Shown one piece after another: positions 1 to 11,359 of a stretch of DNA of 64,000 nucleotides. Each line of letters opens with the position of its first letter. The first letter of the stretch is position 1. The notes below the pieces were generated by a model, which did not search any database, had not been told where the DNA came from, and saw only the letters and a list, made by a program, of their open reading frames with translations. Position numbers and translations under genes: made by a program. The DNA comes from Eutypella sp. D-1 (lineage: Eukaryota > Ascomycota > Sordariomycetes > Xylariales > Diatrypaceae). The stretch lies in the NCBI GenBank assembly GCA_023313575.1, contig JAJTTP010000001.1, positions 806,001 to 870,000 on the forward strand, written 5' to 3'.

Positions 1-2411
1 TAACATCAAGCCTAGGGCACCAGCCCGCGTCATTATCGCTGGTGGCAGTATCACAGGTCTCTGTTTGGCTCTGTTGCTAGAACGGGTTGGCATAGACTTT
101 ATCGTCCTCGAGGCCCATGTCGACATCGCTCCGCCGGCTGGTGCCGGCACAGTTTGCAATGCGAACGGGTTTCGCATCTTGGATCAGCTAGGTGCCTATG
201 ATGATGTTATGAAAGCGGCGTCAGCCCCTCTTCAGGAAATCAACACCTGGTACCCTAATGGGAACTTGCAAAGCAAACATAAGGACGTTTCAGATATTCT
301 ACAACGGGTTACTGGCTACCCGATGGTGGTGCTTGACAGGCAACAGCTTTTGCGCATTCTATACGATCATATTCGAGACAAGACCAAGGTTGTTACAGGT
401 GCGGAGATCAATGAGAACTCAGTTCAGTGATTTATATACTCATCTGGAATAGGCGCACGCATCATCTCCGTTGACGAAAGCCAAAACTTTGTACATGTAA
501 CCACAACCAACGGTACCCGGTTCACCGGAGATATACTCGTCGGCGCGGACGGCGTCCATAGTATTGTTCGACAGGAGATGTGGCGTCTTGCACGGGAGAA
601 GGCTCCTGGGTCTTTCAGTGATAACGAAATCGATCGTCCGTCTTCCCCCCCCTTTTCTGCTAAGACCATATTGCTAATTTACTGATAACCAGACATCAAA
701 TGTAACTGGGTTACATTGTTCGGAATCTCCTCGCTATCTGACCCGCGTGTTACCTCCGGAAGCGCCAATACTACCCTCAACCATGGCTCATCATTCGGAG
801 TCTTGAGTGGGGGGAACAACCGGAAGTACTTCTTCCTAAACAAGGCATTGCCTCGGGAGCTCAAGGGAGAGGAAGTTCGTCGATACACGGAGGACGACCG
901 CGACAGCTTGGCGCAGGAATTTTGGAAAGAGAGTATACAAAACGATATAACGTTCGGGGATCTATACCAGTCGAGAATACGCTCCGTCCTCGTACCCCTC
1001 GAAGGGTACGTATTTCCAAAGTGGCACTCGGGTAGAATCATGACCCTAGGGGATGCAGCCCATAAGGTGAGTCTAATACCCCACGGGGAATATACGCCCC
1101 ACTCCCATTCTTCCCTCGTAATCCTTGAATGCTAATAACAGACCTCGACAGCTCCACGTCGTTACCGGACAAGGTGCGATGATGGGTATGGAAGATGGGG
1201 CAGTCCTCGTGAACCAGTTGATGCGGCAGCTCGGGGACGACCCGTCGGCTTCCTTAGATCCGACACAGATCGAGAGAGCTTTCATCGACACCCAAAGTGC
1301 ATGTGAGCCAAGGACGCGGAAGCTCATGCGAGAATCGTTCCTCACGGAGAGCATGCACGCCTGGAAGAACCCCCTCTTGAAATTTGCGGTACTACACTTG
1401 GTTCCCAAACTTGGCTTTGATTTCGTTCTGGCACAGTTTTTGGAGGGCGTACGACCCGCGCCGATTGTGGAAACCCTTCCCAACCCTTACAGGGATAGCC
1501 TTGTGGGGTTTGACGGCGATCATTCTGACCCCCCATCGATACTGAGGACATTGATGAAGTGTCTTACATACCTGTCCATCATACTATGCGGAATATGGGC
1601 AGTGGTTTATCCCAACAAGCCCAGCATGACCGATCCTCGATTTGCTCAAGCCGATGTACTATACAGGCTAGACATATCTAGTATACTCACCATCATACTA
1701 ATCGAAGGCTGGCGGCGTTCAAACAAGCTATCGATTCTACAATGGCCTATGGTCTGGGCACTACTCGCGGATCTGTTTGGATTCCAGGTCGTCTCACCGT
1801 TCTTTTATCTGATAAACTACTGGATCAACTCACAACGCGGTCGCCTTCAATGGACTGCCATCAATAGGCCAATGGTTCTTCCAGCTGCAAAGGTTATATT
1901 TCCGGCTGTAGCCTTGTTTCATATACTTCCGACGGCATCACGAAGTCTCCTATGGTATTTCAACGCGACTTCCGAATTCAACTGGAATGATGCCATATCA
2001 GCATGGCCAACCGCGACCTGCGCAGCAATAGTCACGTTGACTTCCTCTCTGATAAGCAATGAAACAGACACCTTTTTTGGTAGGAAATACCTCGGCCATC
2101 TTAAAAGGAGCTACAGGTGTATGTTTGCTCTACTAGCTCTACTTCACCTTGGGAGTCTAGCTTGGCAAATCAGGAATGACTATTTATTCTGGTCATTACC
2201 CGCACGACTAGCGGAGTTTGTTTGGTTATTGGCGACCTACTCGGAAATCAGCCACTACCACCATGTTAGACAACATGCTGTCCTAAACGTGGCCTTGATA
2301 ACTATCGCGTTCCTCGTGGCCGGCCCTGGCGCCACAGCAGCCGCAGTCTGGCACTGGAGAGAAGGACTCGACGAAGAAAGTCGAACTAAGACTCGTCCTC
2401 GACTAGCTTGA
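1..2411 (+). CDS. FAD-dependent monooxygenase fused to a polytopic membrane domain (5' end outside window)
   Basis: This is a PaxM-type flavoprotein monooxygenase of the kind that epoxidises or hydroxylates lipophilic, often terpenoid, substrates. Exons read 2-398, 453-635, 693-1066 and 1152-2411; the joined frame gives 737 residues before the stop, and the start codon lies upstream of the window. The Rossmann motif GGSITG sits at the N terminus, followed by GADGVHS (DG motif) and GDAAHK...GQG (GD motif, assembled across intron 3). From about residue 450 onward there are roughly eight hydrophobic helices over about 285 residues, far longer than the single C-terminal anchor usual in PaxM. Introns are 54, 57 and 85 bp; the last two have CTAAT branch sites. 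The role of the membrane part is unknown. It could be only an anchor, or a membrane enzyme domain resembling Pyr4-type cyclases; I cannot tell without a structure search. Confidence 0.9.
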
Positions 2412-3547
2412 GGCTGGCGATGAGAAGAGTGGGGGCCTGATGAGGCGTAAAGGGGCAGGGTTGGGAAAAGGATCGATTCAGATCTTGATTTGGTCTGAAG
2501 TGGAGTGAAGTGTTTCCTTTGTTGATATGATATCCCGAATTACGATGATGACATTACGCTGTTTATGTCCTTGATGATTTATCCATCCAAACCTTTCAAG
2601 TAGAAGCATCAAATACAATTCCTAGTACCCTGGTCTTGAAGGGAGCAGCAATAGTATCTGATAGGTTTACTTTCAATACCACGTGACCAATCTTGAGTAT
2701 TTTCACATACTATCGTAGTAAAGATACATGATTCGACCCAACCCTAGAAGTTTTCAATATGCAAGGGATCGTCTGAACCCCTAGGCACCCCAGAACTTTG
2801 TTTATCCGACAAGCAGGAATATGCAAGGAACCAATGCATAGAACGTGGCATTCGCGTGACCATTCGCATGAACCTGGCGGGGAAACCTTAATAATATGGT
2901 CGTATTACTACCCGAAAGTTCACATAACAGGGGACATGCTTTAACTCCGCATGATGCGCGGGGTTGCTTGGTTCCTCAGTCCCGTGGGTCTCATGCAGGA
3001 GAGAACTCAAAAAACATGATCATTGATAGCTGCTTCACTTCCCAGAGTCGTCTTCGACGACCTATATATCCTGCTTATATCAAAATCATCTCTGCTTTTA
3101 GGTACTATACAGATCATTGCTGCGTATCACGACACTGCTATTCATGCGCTGGTTATGGTGAATGGTAACAGTATCTATTTAGGCTGGAGGTAAATGTAGC
3201 ATCGTAGTCCATTTGCACTGATATACTTGACAGCTGGAGAGTCCGTTTGCTTTGAATAATCCACCTCAAGGTGATTAATATTCTTAATATAGTTGACACC
3301 ATCTGTCAACGTGCAGTATTTGCCCCGAACTATCATAACTAAGTGGATATTGTGGAAACCAAGATGTCTAAGTTCGTGAATATACGGGAACTAATGATAC
3401 TAGATTGAGCAGTTCGCCAACTCAAAGTCCCTTAAGACTGCTCCATCGTTATGCTATGTAGTGTATCTCACCTCCTGACGCATCCGATGTCTCGCTTGGG
3501 GGGATTTTAGGGCCTCTATTCACTCGTTTATCCTAGGTGGCCTGGGA
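2412..3547. other. Intergenic, no gene seen
   Basis: About 1.1 kb between the FAD monooxygenase and the aspartic protease, transcribed the same way. Only short open frames without family features are present, the longest about 90 codons near 2896. It should hold the 3' end of one gene and the promoter of the next. I see no clear repeat. Confidence 0.6.
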
Positions 3548-5155
3548 ATGTCACATTCATCAACAGCCTCCTTGCCCGGGTACGCGATGTTGTATTCATT
3601 CGCACTCCAGATCGCCCTTGCGGCTTCAAGCCTCGCTCTACAAGGACCGCAGATCCATGATGGGCTCATATCGTTTCCGGCAACTCGAAAAGTCAAGCCG
3701 GTTGATATAGTGAAGCGTGATGGGGACGTCAGCGCCCCTCTGCTTGATGAGTCGGGAGTTAGCTATCTCGTTGAGTGTGAGTAGAGTCGGTATAGCGTGA
3801 GCTGTGAGCCTCAAGCTGACACCAACTAAGTGAGCATTGGGACACCCGGACAGTCCGTTCGAGTTTCTGTCGACACCGGCTCCAACGAGCTCTGGGTTGA
3901 TCCAGACTGCGGGTCTGCCAACAGCAATACCCAGATCGAGCAGTGTATAGAATATGGCATTTACAACCCTACCGACTCCTCGACCGCTGCAGCCCTGAAC
4001 CAGACCAACGTGATTCCATACGGTATTGGGACCGTTGGGATCGCATACTTCACGGACAGCATTGCTCTTCCCAACAGCTGTCAGTATATATTCCATAAGC
4101 CTATTTTGCGAAGTACTGACATGCCAAGCTGTAAATCTGACGAACGTCCAATTTGGTGTCGGCGTACAGAGCCGTGAGCTCAACGAAGGTATCCTGGGCC
4201 TTAGCTTCGGCGACACCGAGGAGGAAGCCAATCTCAACTATAGTAGCTTCGTGGATCAGTTATACCTGCAGAATGTCACGAAGACTAGGGCGTTCTCGAT
4301 TGCGCTAGGAAGCGCGGATGCTGAGAATGATGGAACCATCGTCTTCGGCGGTATCGACACCAGCAAATATATCGGGCCGCTCCATACTCTACCGATCCTT
4401 GGCCGTCAAGGAAGTGATAAGCTTTACCGGTTTGCCATACTCCTGTTTATCAAAACGAAGCAAAGCTAGGTGCTAATGTGATGGTCAGGTACTGGGTCCA
4501 GCTGGAGTCCGTCGGGACTACATCGAGCAACGGCACTGTCATATACGATAACTCAACACTCCCGGTCGTCTTAGACTCAGGATCGACACTATGTTCCTTG
4601 CCACAGGCTGTTGTCGATGGTATGACGAATGACCTTGGGGGTCGTCTCGACCGAGCGGGCCAGGTTCTCATCGACTGCGCACATTCCAACCGTAACAGCA
4701 CATTCGACTTCGGGTTCGGCAACTTCACGATTAGCGTCCCCTTCTCAAACTTCGTCGTGGAAATGAGTCACGAATACTGTATACTGGGCGCCACGGCCGC
4801 CGAAGAAATCGCGCTCCTTGGGGACTCCTTCCTTAAAAGTGCATTTGTGGTGTTCGATCAGACGAATAAGGAAATCTCGATGGCCACTTTTTTCAACTGT
4901 GGTGAGAGCTTAGTCGTTATTGATGAGGGCGGGGTGTCCGGTGTTGTGGGTAAATGCAAAAATTCCAGCGAAAGTGCGACCCCTGGAGCGAACCCAGGAA
5001 GCGCCGGTGGCGGCAGTGGTGAGAAGGAGGGTGGAGGTGGCGGTGGGGATGGAAATGGGGATGGTGATGGCAATCATGGGTCAAAGTCGAACACCTGCAT
5101 GCTGGCCTTATACATTGCTTGCATGGGCACATTGCTGATTTTGGGGTTGGTCTGA
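3548..5155 (+). CDS. Yapsin-like aspartic protease, probably GPI-anchored
   Basis: Pepsin-family (A1) aspartyl endopeptidase. Exons 3548-3776, 3831-4079, 4129-4429 and 4489-5155 join to 481 residues; introns are 54, 49 and 59 bp. A hydrophobic signal stretch (LYSFALQIALAASSLA) follows a short N-terminal extension, so Met14 at 3587 is an alternative start. A KR pair about 30 residues after the signal stretch may be the propeptide cleavage site. Catalytic motifs are DTGSN (Asp91) and DSGST (Asp289). After the C-terminal lobe comes a Gly/Asp/Asn-rich linker and a terminal hydrophobic stretch ending at GLV, the layout of a GPI signal. Yapsins of this type sit at the plasma membrane or wall and process wall and secreted proteins. 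Cys residues and several N-x-T/S sites agree with secretion. Confidence 0.93.
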
Positions 5156-5816
5156 GTACATAGCTTCCATCTGGTCCCTTTTCAATGAGTGTATTGGTTA
5201 TGCTGAGTCGCATAGTCTAGTGATGGCTGTACCCAGTGTTCCGGTAATTGTTATGCATGAGACGGTGGCAGTGAAGTCGATGGTCTCCGCGTTGGCTCGA
5301 GGTCCGTAATCGACCACTCCTGTCTTCCATAGTAAGGATACAGAGATGGATGAGAAGCTATTAGATGTCCCGCTTCTCTTGGGTCCGAGAAATACCGAGA
5401 AACAACGGGCGTGTAACCAGTCTAGCATGTGAGAATGGAATGTTGGTAGCTGGTAAAGGCAAGGGGTCTTTGTGCCATATGACTGGAGCTGATATGAGAG
5501 AAAGGAGATGAAAGAACATGTTTCAATTCTTTGTCCTCCCCTTCCCATGCGTGTGCTTTGTGTATAAAGGACAGGGTCAGTATGCCTTCACACCCATAAT
5601 ACAATGTCCTTTGTAATCCAACATCACAGTCACGAGCAGGGGCATCGCTATAAAACAGACCTGGCCTTATCCCACCCCCGAATTCCAAGGAGGGGTGTCA
5701 GTCTAATTGGACACTCTGCTCTCGACCAATCACACCAACGGACAACTTAACAATTACTTCTGATTCTCGATCATCCATCAGGCTGTATTCATATCTCGGC
5801 GTCGAGTTTTGTAATC
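5156..5816. other. Intergenic, no gene seen
   Basis: About 660 bp between the aspartic protease stop and the next start codon. Reverse-strand frames here (near 5198-5688) have no family features and no sensible start context. It probably holds the protease 3' UTR and the promoter of the next gene. Confidence 0.5.
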
Positions 5817-6386
5817 ATGTGTATTGATTACATCGGTCGTTGTGCATGCTCGTGCGGCTGCAATGCGGAATTGGAGAGGCACGCGATCTGCAACGCTGAC
5901 GCCGGGGGCGAGAACCAAGGATGCGAGGGCTCATTCCCCATCTACTACAACGTATTCGACTACCGGTGTCGGGAATGTTGGCCTTGGTCACCCGCGTCGG
6001 TGTCGTGGAGCAAACGCCGCCGCGGCGAGCATTGGTGGTACGTGCCGCTCTGGAAGCGGTGGTCTATCGAGCTTCTGTCCGTCGGGTGCGCTAGGATACA
6101 GAACATCGACAGCGACCGTACCGGCAATTGTCTGCCTGGCACAGGCGACGACGCATTGATGGGATTATTCGACGTCCGGGAGGGCGAGACGGCAGTGGCG
6201 GATATTGTCACGCAGATTTACCAGCATCTCGAGAGCCTATATGGTGATGGTCTGACTTTGGGCCCAAGAACCATCGCAGAGCTCGAGAAAAGTACGGGTA
6301 AGCAGATGGATCGTGTCACTATCTACCTCCCTCCGGCATTGCCGGGTGTTCTCTTGAAACACCGAATTCTCAAGGGATTGCACTGA
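5817..6386 (+). CDS. Uncharacterised protein with a Cys-rich N terminus
   Basis: Single-exon frame of 189 codons starting at an ATG. I do not recognise the family. The first 55 residues hold about ten Cys, including a CACSC run, C25, C36 and a C-x-x-C pair near residue 51, suggesting a metal-binding or disulfide-rich head. The remainder is ordinary globular sequence with a predicted helix (AVADIVTQIYQHLESLYG). Fungal genomes contain many small proteins beginning MC(I/R)...C that resemble this start. There is no signal peptide, so a nuclear or cytosolic site is more likely than secretion. A second frame (5824-6159) overlaps its 5' half but is low-complexity and less credible. Confidence 0.55.
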   Translation: MCIDYIGRCACSCGCNAELERHAICNADAGGENQGCEGSFPIYYNVFDYRCRECWPWSPASVSWSKRRRGEHWWYVPLWKRWSIELLSVGCARIQNIDSDRTGNCLPGTGDDALMGLFDVREGETAVADIVTQIYQHLESLYGDGLTLGPRTIAELEKSTGKQMDRVTIYLPPALPGVLLKHRILKGLH

Positions 6387-6848
6387 CGGCGTTGTGCTAA
6401 CGATGTAGTAACGTAAGTTGATCTAGATATTAGAATCAAGGATATCCGTACTTTGAAGTAATCTTAATCTGCATCATATGTGAGATTAGAGGTAGAACGA
6501 GTGGTTGCATTTAAGCATGGAAAAAGCTTATATCAACCACACATGCAAGTTTGACTTGAGAAAGCAGGAATGATGCATGCATAACAGCACTTAATCGGGG
6601 AAGCAGGCCCAGTGCTTCTAAAAGTGCGGAGCGCACGTATTGTAGGCGGTGGGTGGTTTTTAAGTGTGAGTATAACTCAATCCAATTAGTCATTATCATA
6701 ATACGGGAGACGGATGTCCTGTCATAACTGCAAATGAAAGCTGTCAAGTGTCATGACCCCATTGGATGCCCTCCATAACATGACGGGAACAGGAAACCTC
6801 CGCACAATCAAAATATCATACTGTCGTTTCGTCGTGATAACCCTCTCT
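6387..6848. other. Convergent intergenic region, no gene seen
   Basis: About 460 bp between two genes whose 3' ends face each other. AT-rich in part. It should hold two 3' UTRs. Nothing else is visible. Confidence 0.5.
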
Positions 6849-7463
6849 TCACAGGCGGCTAATCTCTGGTTTAGTGAACGATGCGTACATGCGGTCCGGT
6901 TCCCAGTCATCGATGTTAGCAGCCTCCCATTCGGCCTGCAGGTACCTGAGAATGGCCCAGACCTGATAGAATTCGTTGCCGCTCTCATCGCTATCGGCAG
7001 TATTGTCATCGCGATGGGTACCTGGTAAGTCGAATTGGCCGTGGTCCCACTCACCGCCATTTTTCCAGCTGAAATTGAGGACCTGGACGACAAAGCGCGT
7101 GGCATGGTCGAGGGCGGTCCAGCCTTTTTTGCTGCCATTCCACTTCTTCGAAGACAACGACGCGCAGTACTTGGGCTGGTTGAAGGCGTCCCTGTCGCAG
7201 ATCCAGCCAAAAAGTTCGTCACAGCCAATTTCCTCAACCACAGGCACGTCGGCGGCATCTAGGTAGTCCTCGCGATACTCTTGGAAGTAAGGAGCCACGT
7301 ACTCGCCGTTCAGTAGATGCTGCACGTAGTGCTTCGTCTCGTCGTCATAGTTGAGCCATTCGCATAGCTGCTCGTACCCCCGTTGCAGAGCACGGCGCCG
7401 CTCGCGCTTGATAGAGCGGCCTAAGCGACGTTCCATAGCTTCGTCTCTTCGGGAAGAAGGCAT
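6849..7463 (-). CDS. Uncharacterised acidic protein, about 204 aa
   Basis: Single-exon reverse-strand gene. I place the start at the ATG at 7463 (MPSSRRDEAMERR); Met10 is a possible alternative, and there is no ATG further up the frame. The N terminus is strongly basic (RRLGRSIKRERRRALQRG), followed by a Trp/Tyr/Asp-rich globular part containing YFQEYREDYLDAADVP and WAILRYLQAEWEAANIDDW. No catalytic motif, signal peptide or membrane segment is seen. The residue mix is balanced and unlike a random frame, so the coding call is fairly sure, but the function is unknown. Confidence 0.65.
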   Translation of the reverse strand: MPSSRRDEAMERRLGRSIKRERRRALQRGYEQLCEWLNYDDETKHYVQHLLNGEYVAPYFQEYREDYLDAADVPVVEEIGCDELFGWICDRDAFNQPKYCASLSSKKWNGSKKGWTALDHATRFVVQVLNFSWKNGGEWDHGQFDLPGTHRDDNTADSDESGNEFYQVWAILRYLQAEWEAANIDDWEPDRMYASFTKPEISRL

Positions 7464-8608
7464 TATCCAGCAAGGGAAGATAGTTGTTGAAATGACGGTC
7501 CGAAGGTTTCGCCTGCCCTTGTCGTTTTCTATGTTACAGAATGATTGATGGAATAATGTAGTTTTCTTTGGCTTTGGCCGAGATCTCCCTCGAACAGGAC
7601 AGGGCGAGGTGGGCGAGAAGCTAATAAATCTTCGGGGCACTGTCCATTATGGTGCCTTTGATGTGATGCACGGGGACTTTAAGACTATGGTGTTAATCGA
7701 GACAGCCGAGAGACGTCAATTCCATTGTCCCTCGTGCCTGACTTATTAAGTTTAGGTAGGCTGCCGTAAGATGGCTCAGGTACTACCTCGCAGGATCAAA
7801 CAATGAAATGGAAGAGGGGGGATCTACTAAGAAATATTTGCACGAGTCCGGGTTATCAAGGCATGTGTATGAGGGGAAATGGTTGCGCAGAGCGCATCGG
7901 GTCCAATCAAGGCCTGTACTTGTGCAGGCGAGCTGCATATAATCGTTGGCTGTGGGATGACAGTCGCAGATGTTACGCGGCACGGCGCGTGGTATCCATA
8001 CAATGGTACTCGATAGCCCGAGCTAGGGGAGCTAGGGGTGGAGTGCAAACAAAGAAATGACAAACAAAGGCGTTGTGTTTGGCCATTATCCTCCCCCCCA
8101 GACAAGGGGGGAATAAGGAGTGTGGGCGCGTGAGGGAGGTTGGGGGTTTTGAGAAGCGCCACAAAGGATCATTCGGAGAAACACATTAACTGTCGTAGTC
8201 GTGGTGAAATCTCCCAGTGTCTTGTGCTGTCTTTGTTTACCTAGTCCAGATGCTTCTGATTATAACACCAGATACTGGGTTATGTATAGTTAACACGAGT
8301 CTTGGAAATGTCATACATTTTATTAATCATAATCATCTCGAGTCTTGGGCTCGGGTGCATCATTTCCGTAGGGTCAAAATCATTGCGTCTGTACACACAT
8401 CGTACGGATCTACCCGTTTGTGAGAAGAAAAAAGAATCGTGTGCGACAGTAGAGAACAGCTAATGCATGGATGCGCATGGCTTGGTGATGATCCATCTAA
8501 GTTGTGTAATACCACTTGATTAATTGATCTCATCACAACGAAACGTGCGCAGACCGGATATTGGTAGGGATAAGGGGGGCAGAGACTTGGGTTTGGGTCT
8601 GAGTTTGA
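7464..8608. other. Intergenic, no gene seen
   Basis: About 1.1 kb between two reverse-strand genes. Open frames on both strands at 7783-8164 overlap each other and have no family features. This stretch should hold the promoter of the 7463 gene and the 3' UTR of the 9754 gene. Confidence 0.5.
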
Positions 8609-9754
8609 CTATTCATTACGCGCACTTGCTGGCCTAGGAGGCTTGATATAGTGGGCGATTGCCTGTTTGATACTCGACAGACTCGACCGGCTCCCCTTTC
8701 TCCTAAGACCACCCGGTGTGACAGGACCGGCGTCTGACTTTCGCCATGCAGTTGCGGCAGGGTGTTGTTCAGCATGCTCGCCGGCCTGCCAGCTCCGCCT
8801 CTGGTCTTGTTCTTGTTGCTGGCGTTTTGCGACTACTCGCTGCCAACTGAACATGCGGGGGGCAGAACTGCGCTGCTTCGTTTTCTCTGCTCCGTCCTTG
8901 GAGCGTCTCGGAATGAATCGCAGCAGCTGTTCACGATAATGGTGGTCCGCTTCCTGGGCGCGTTGGATGAAGAGCTCATAGTCAGACGGCCCCTCCTGTT
9001 CTTTTTCAGGAAATACTCTCTGATCTTTCTCTGCACCAGACGGGCCCGATGATCTTTGCTGGGATGGGCGAGGTGGGGCGGGATCCGGGGCGGATTCTAG
9101 GGCGTCTAGGAAGGGCCACCGGTCGCCTGTGGTAGAATGGTAATGAGTTGTTTTCTCTCGCGGGGAGCCTGGTGGACGAGCTGTAAAGGCTGTGGGGGAG
9201 ACCTCGGCGGCGACATGCTGGGAAGGGGAAACCTTGTTTGGCTGGTTTCCCGCATAGAGGATATTGCCGGGTGGCGACGTCGGGCCGGGACCGGTGTTAA
9301 AGCGGGAGCGCAAAGTGAGTTTTGGTGGAATACTGCGGGCATTGGGGGTGTGCAAATTCTTCAAGGGGCTGATTGGAGACGGGGACAGTGATGGTGACGT
9401 GGTTACGTTTGGAGGGGGAGGCAACGGCTTGTCAACAGCGTTATTGCCTGACCGCGCTGCCTGAACTGCCGAGGGCGAGGGACCAACCGCATCTCCATGT
9501 TGGGCAAGACGTAGATGGGAATGCCGGGAATGCTGGACATGCCGGGATTCCTGGGCTGTCTGGGGGTGTTGGTTGGACTTCCTGGAATTGTTACTCAGGC
9601 GCGAATGTAAACGCGTTTGACCTGTTGGTGTTTGCCCCGTTTGTGTCATGGTCGGTGCGGCGGTGTGCGGATCATCTAGTAGGCCTGGACTTAGCACACC
9701 TGACGCGGGACTCCCGACCCTTGATCGATCTGATGCTTCCCAAGTTGCTGACAT
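8609..9754 (-). CDS. Uncharacterised, largely disordered protein, 381 aa
   Basis: Single-exon reverse-strand gene starting at an ATG. About 260 N-terminal residues are rich in Pro, Ser, Thr and Gln with repeated SP/TP sites, so they are probably disordered and phosphorylatable. A more ordered charged segment follows (DYELFIQRAQEADHHYREQL, then LLRFIPRR), and the C terminus is basic and Ser-rich (RRKGSRSSLSSIKQAI). No enzyme motif, signal peptide or membrane helix is visible. The uninterrupted length and the structured helix argue for a real gene. It could be a regulatory or scaffold protein, but I cannot name a family. Confidence 0.7.
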   Translation of the reverse strand: MSATWEASDRSRVGSPASGVLSPGLLDDPHTAAPTMTQTGQTPTGQTRLHSRLSNNSRKSNQHPQTAQESRHVQHSRHSHLRLAQHGDAVGPSPSAVQAARSGNNAVDKPLPPPPNVTTSPSLSPSPISPLKNLHTPNARSIPPKLTLRSRFNTGPGPTSPPGNILYAGNQPNKVSPSQHVAAEVSPTAFTARPPGSPREKTTHYHSTTGDRWPFLDALESAPDPAPPRPSQQRSSGPSGAEKDQRVFPEKEQEGPSDYELFIQRAQEADHHYREQLLRFIPRRSKDGAEKTKQRSSAPRMFSWQRVVAKRQQQEQDQRRSWQAGEHAEQHPAATAWRKSDAGPVTPGGLRRKGSRSSLSSIKQAIAHYIKPPRPASARNE

Positions 9755-11257
9755 GTCGATACTATTCTTTTTTTACCCGTAGGCCAGGTACATTTTATTG
9801 CCTCCAGGGGAAATATCCGATTTAGCCTTTACTTTGTACGGTATTAAATGATGTTCATGGAAGATCATGACGACCTCGGGTGGTGGAGACGACTGAATCC
9901 CCATGTGGTACTTGCTACGTACAAAGACATAGGTTTCCTATAGAAGTAGAAGGTACTTCGTAACAAATTTGAATGGATGCCTTAGAATTTTCCTGGATAT
10001 TATTGTTTGAACTTCCTCGCAAATATTCGTCAACCATTTGAACGAAAGGGAAAAAAAAAGGCCTCGGTCCCCCAACTACCTCCTTCGATACCTGGGTATG
10101 TAAAAAGCTGAAAAGGATCCATCGAGGCTTGTTTCAAGTAGATGACCAGACCTTACATTTGGCCATGATTTAATCATATCATTCACTTTGACACCTGGCA
10201 AGCCTTGGTGGCAGAGATTATGTAGATACCAGGTATATATAACCTTTAATTACCTATCTTGATATAACCATATTCTTTCTAAGTTATCGCATATCTATAA
10301 ATACTAACCCTGTTTTAACATACGCTGATATCACACACCACAATCATACCCAACAGCGCCTAACAAGTACTTCGTAAGCGTTTAGGGTATCATCACATCA
10401 ACACCTTATCAGGCCTTCTGACCCGACAGTGTGGTAGCACCTTGCATAAACTCCATCGAGGGAACCCACAAAATGCATGTTATACCATGAGCTCACAACT
10501 TGAGCTATTGTAATTGAATGGATTATCATCGTAATAACAGTCAATCACCCTCCACCAGATCACAATGAAACTTACCCAGGCATAGTGTGCACGTTATTAT
10601 ACACTATTCCAGCGCCAACAAGCCCCCCACCTCCTCCTGCATCACAGCTCAAAACGTCTATACGTAGAACTCAGCCTTGCAAATACCGATATCAGTGAAT
10701 CGCCAACTGCGTTCTTATTATGTGGGATTTAGTCATTGTATTTTCTGGCGTGCTAGCACCTCAGCACTATGTATGAGGAACCCACCCGTCCCCCCGCCAT
10801 GTTATTTAGTGGATACAATTCATGTGTGACTTCGAGGTCATCACATAAAGTTATATGCTGAAGTCGTCTGCATTCCACTATATTTTGTGGTTCAGTGTGA
10901 ACGGGGGTCATTAAACTCCCTAAAATAGGATGTAAGCCCACACAGGGAAAGTATCACGCCACGTTCTACCTCAACGCTGTGTGAGATTTTCTGACTTTTC
11001 CCGCCTCTTGTGAGAACACACAGCCCAGTGCGGATCCTTAGGATCTATATCTTATAACAGTGTCTTCAGTATGCAACTATGATTTGTCACGATATTCTGC
11101 CCGGAGCCACAAATGCTGCTATTATGGGAATGGCATCTAATTATGCGTGTGCCTTGGTGTTGGGTGTGAAGACCTTGAGTGGCCGCCTCAGTTATCATCA
11201 TGACAGCAAGAATTTAGAGTAGGCCGCTATGCTTAGGCTTTCGAGAGCATTGAAAAA
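9755..11257. other. Long divergent intergenic region, no gene seen
   Basis: About 1.5 kb between divergently transcribed genes. AT-rich around 9940-10330, with TACTTCGTAA-type words at about 9953 and 10367. Open frames are all short; the 62-codon reverse frame at 10753-10941 has nothing to support it. It should hold both promoters. Confidence 0.5.
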
Positions 11258-11268
11258 CATTATAAATC
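11258..11268 (+). promoter_or_regulatory. TATA-like element upstream of the MFS gene
   Basis: The sequence attataaatc lies about 95 bp before the ATG of the MFS transporter, a normal distance for a fungal TATA element. Assigned by pattern and position only. Confidence 0.3.
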
Positions 11269-11359
11269 GACATGTTTCCCTCTATGCTTCCTGCAATATC
11301 GTCATTGACGCCAGAAACATCAGGCTCACCAACTGCACTTTCATGACTATCTCTCTATA

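Noticed and set aside
7783..8164. Overlapping open frames on both strands (66-111 codons)
   Set aside because: Mutually overlapping, low-complexity Pro/Thr composition, no motif; probably promoter sequence.
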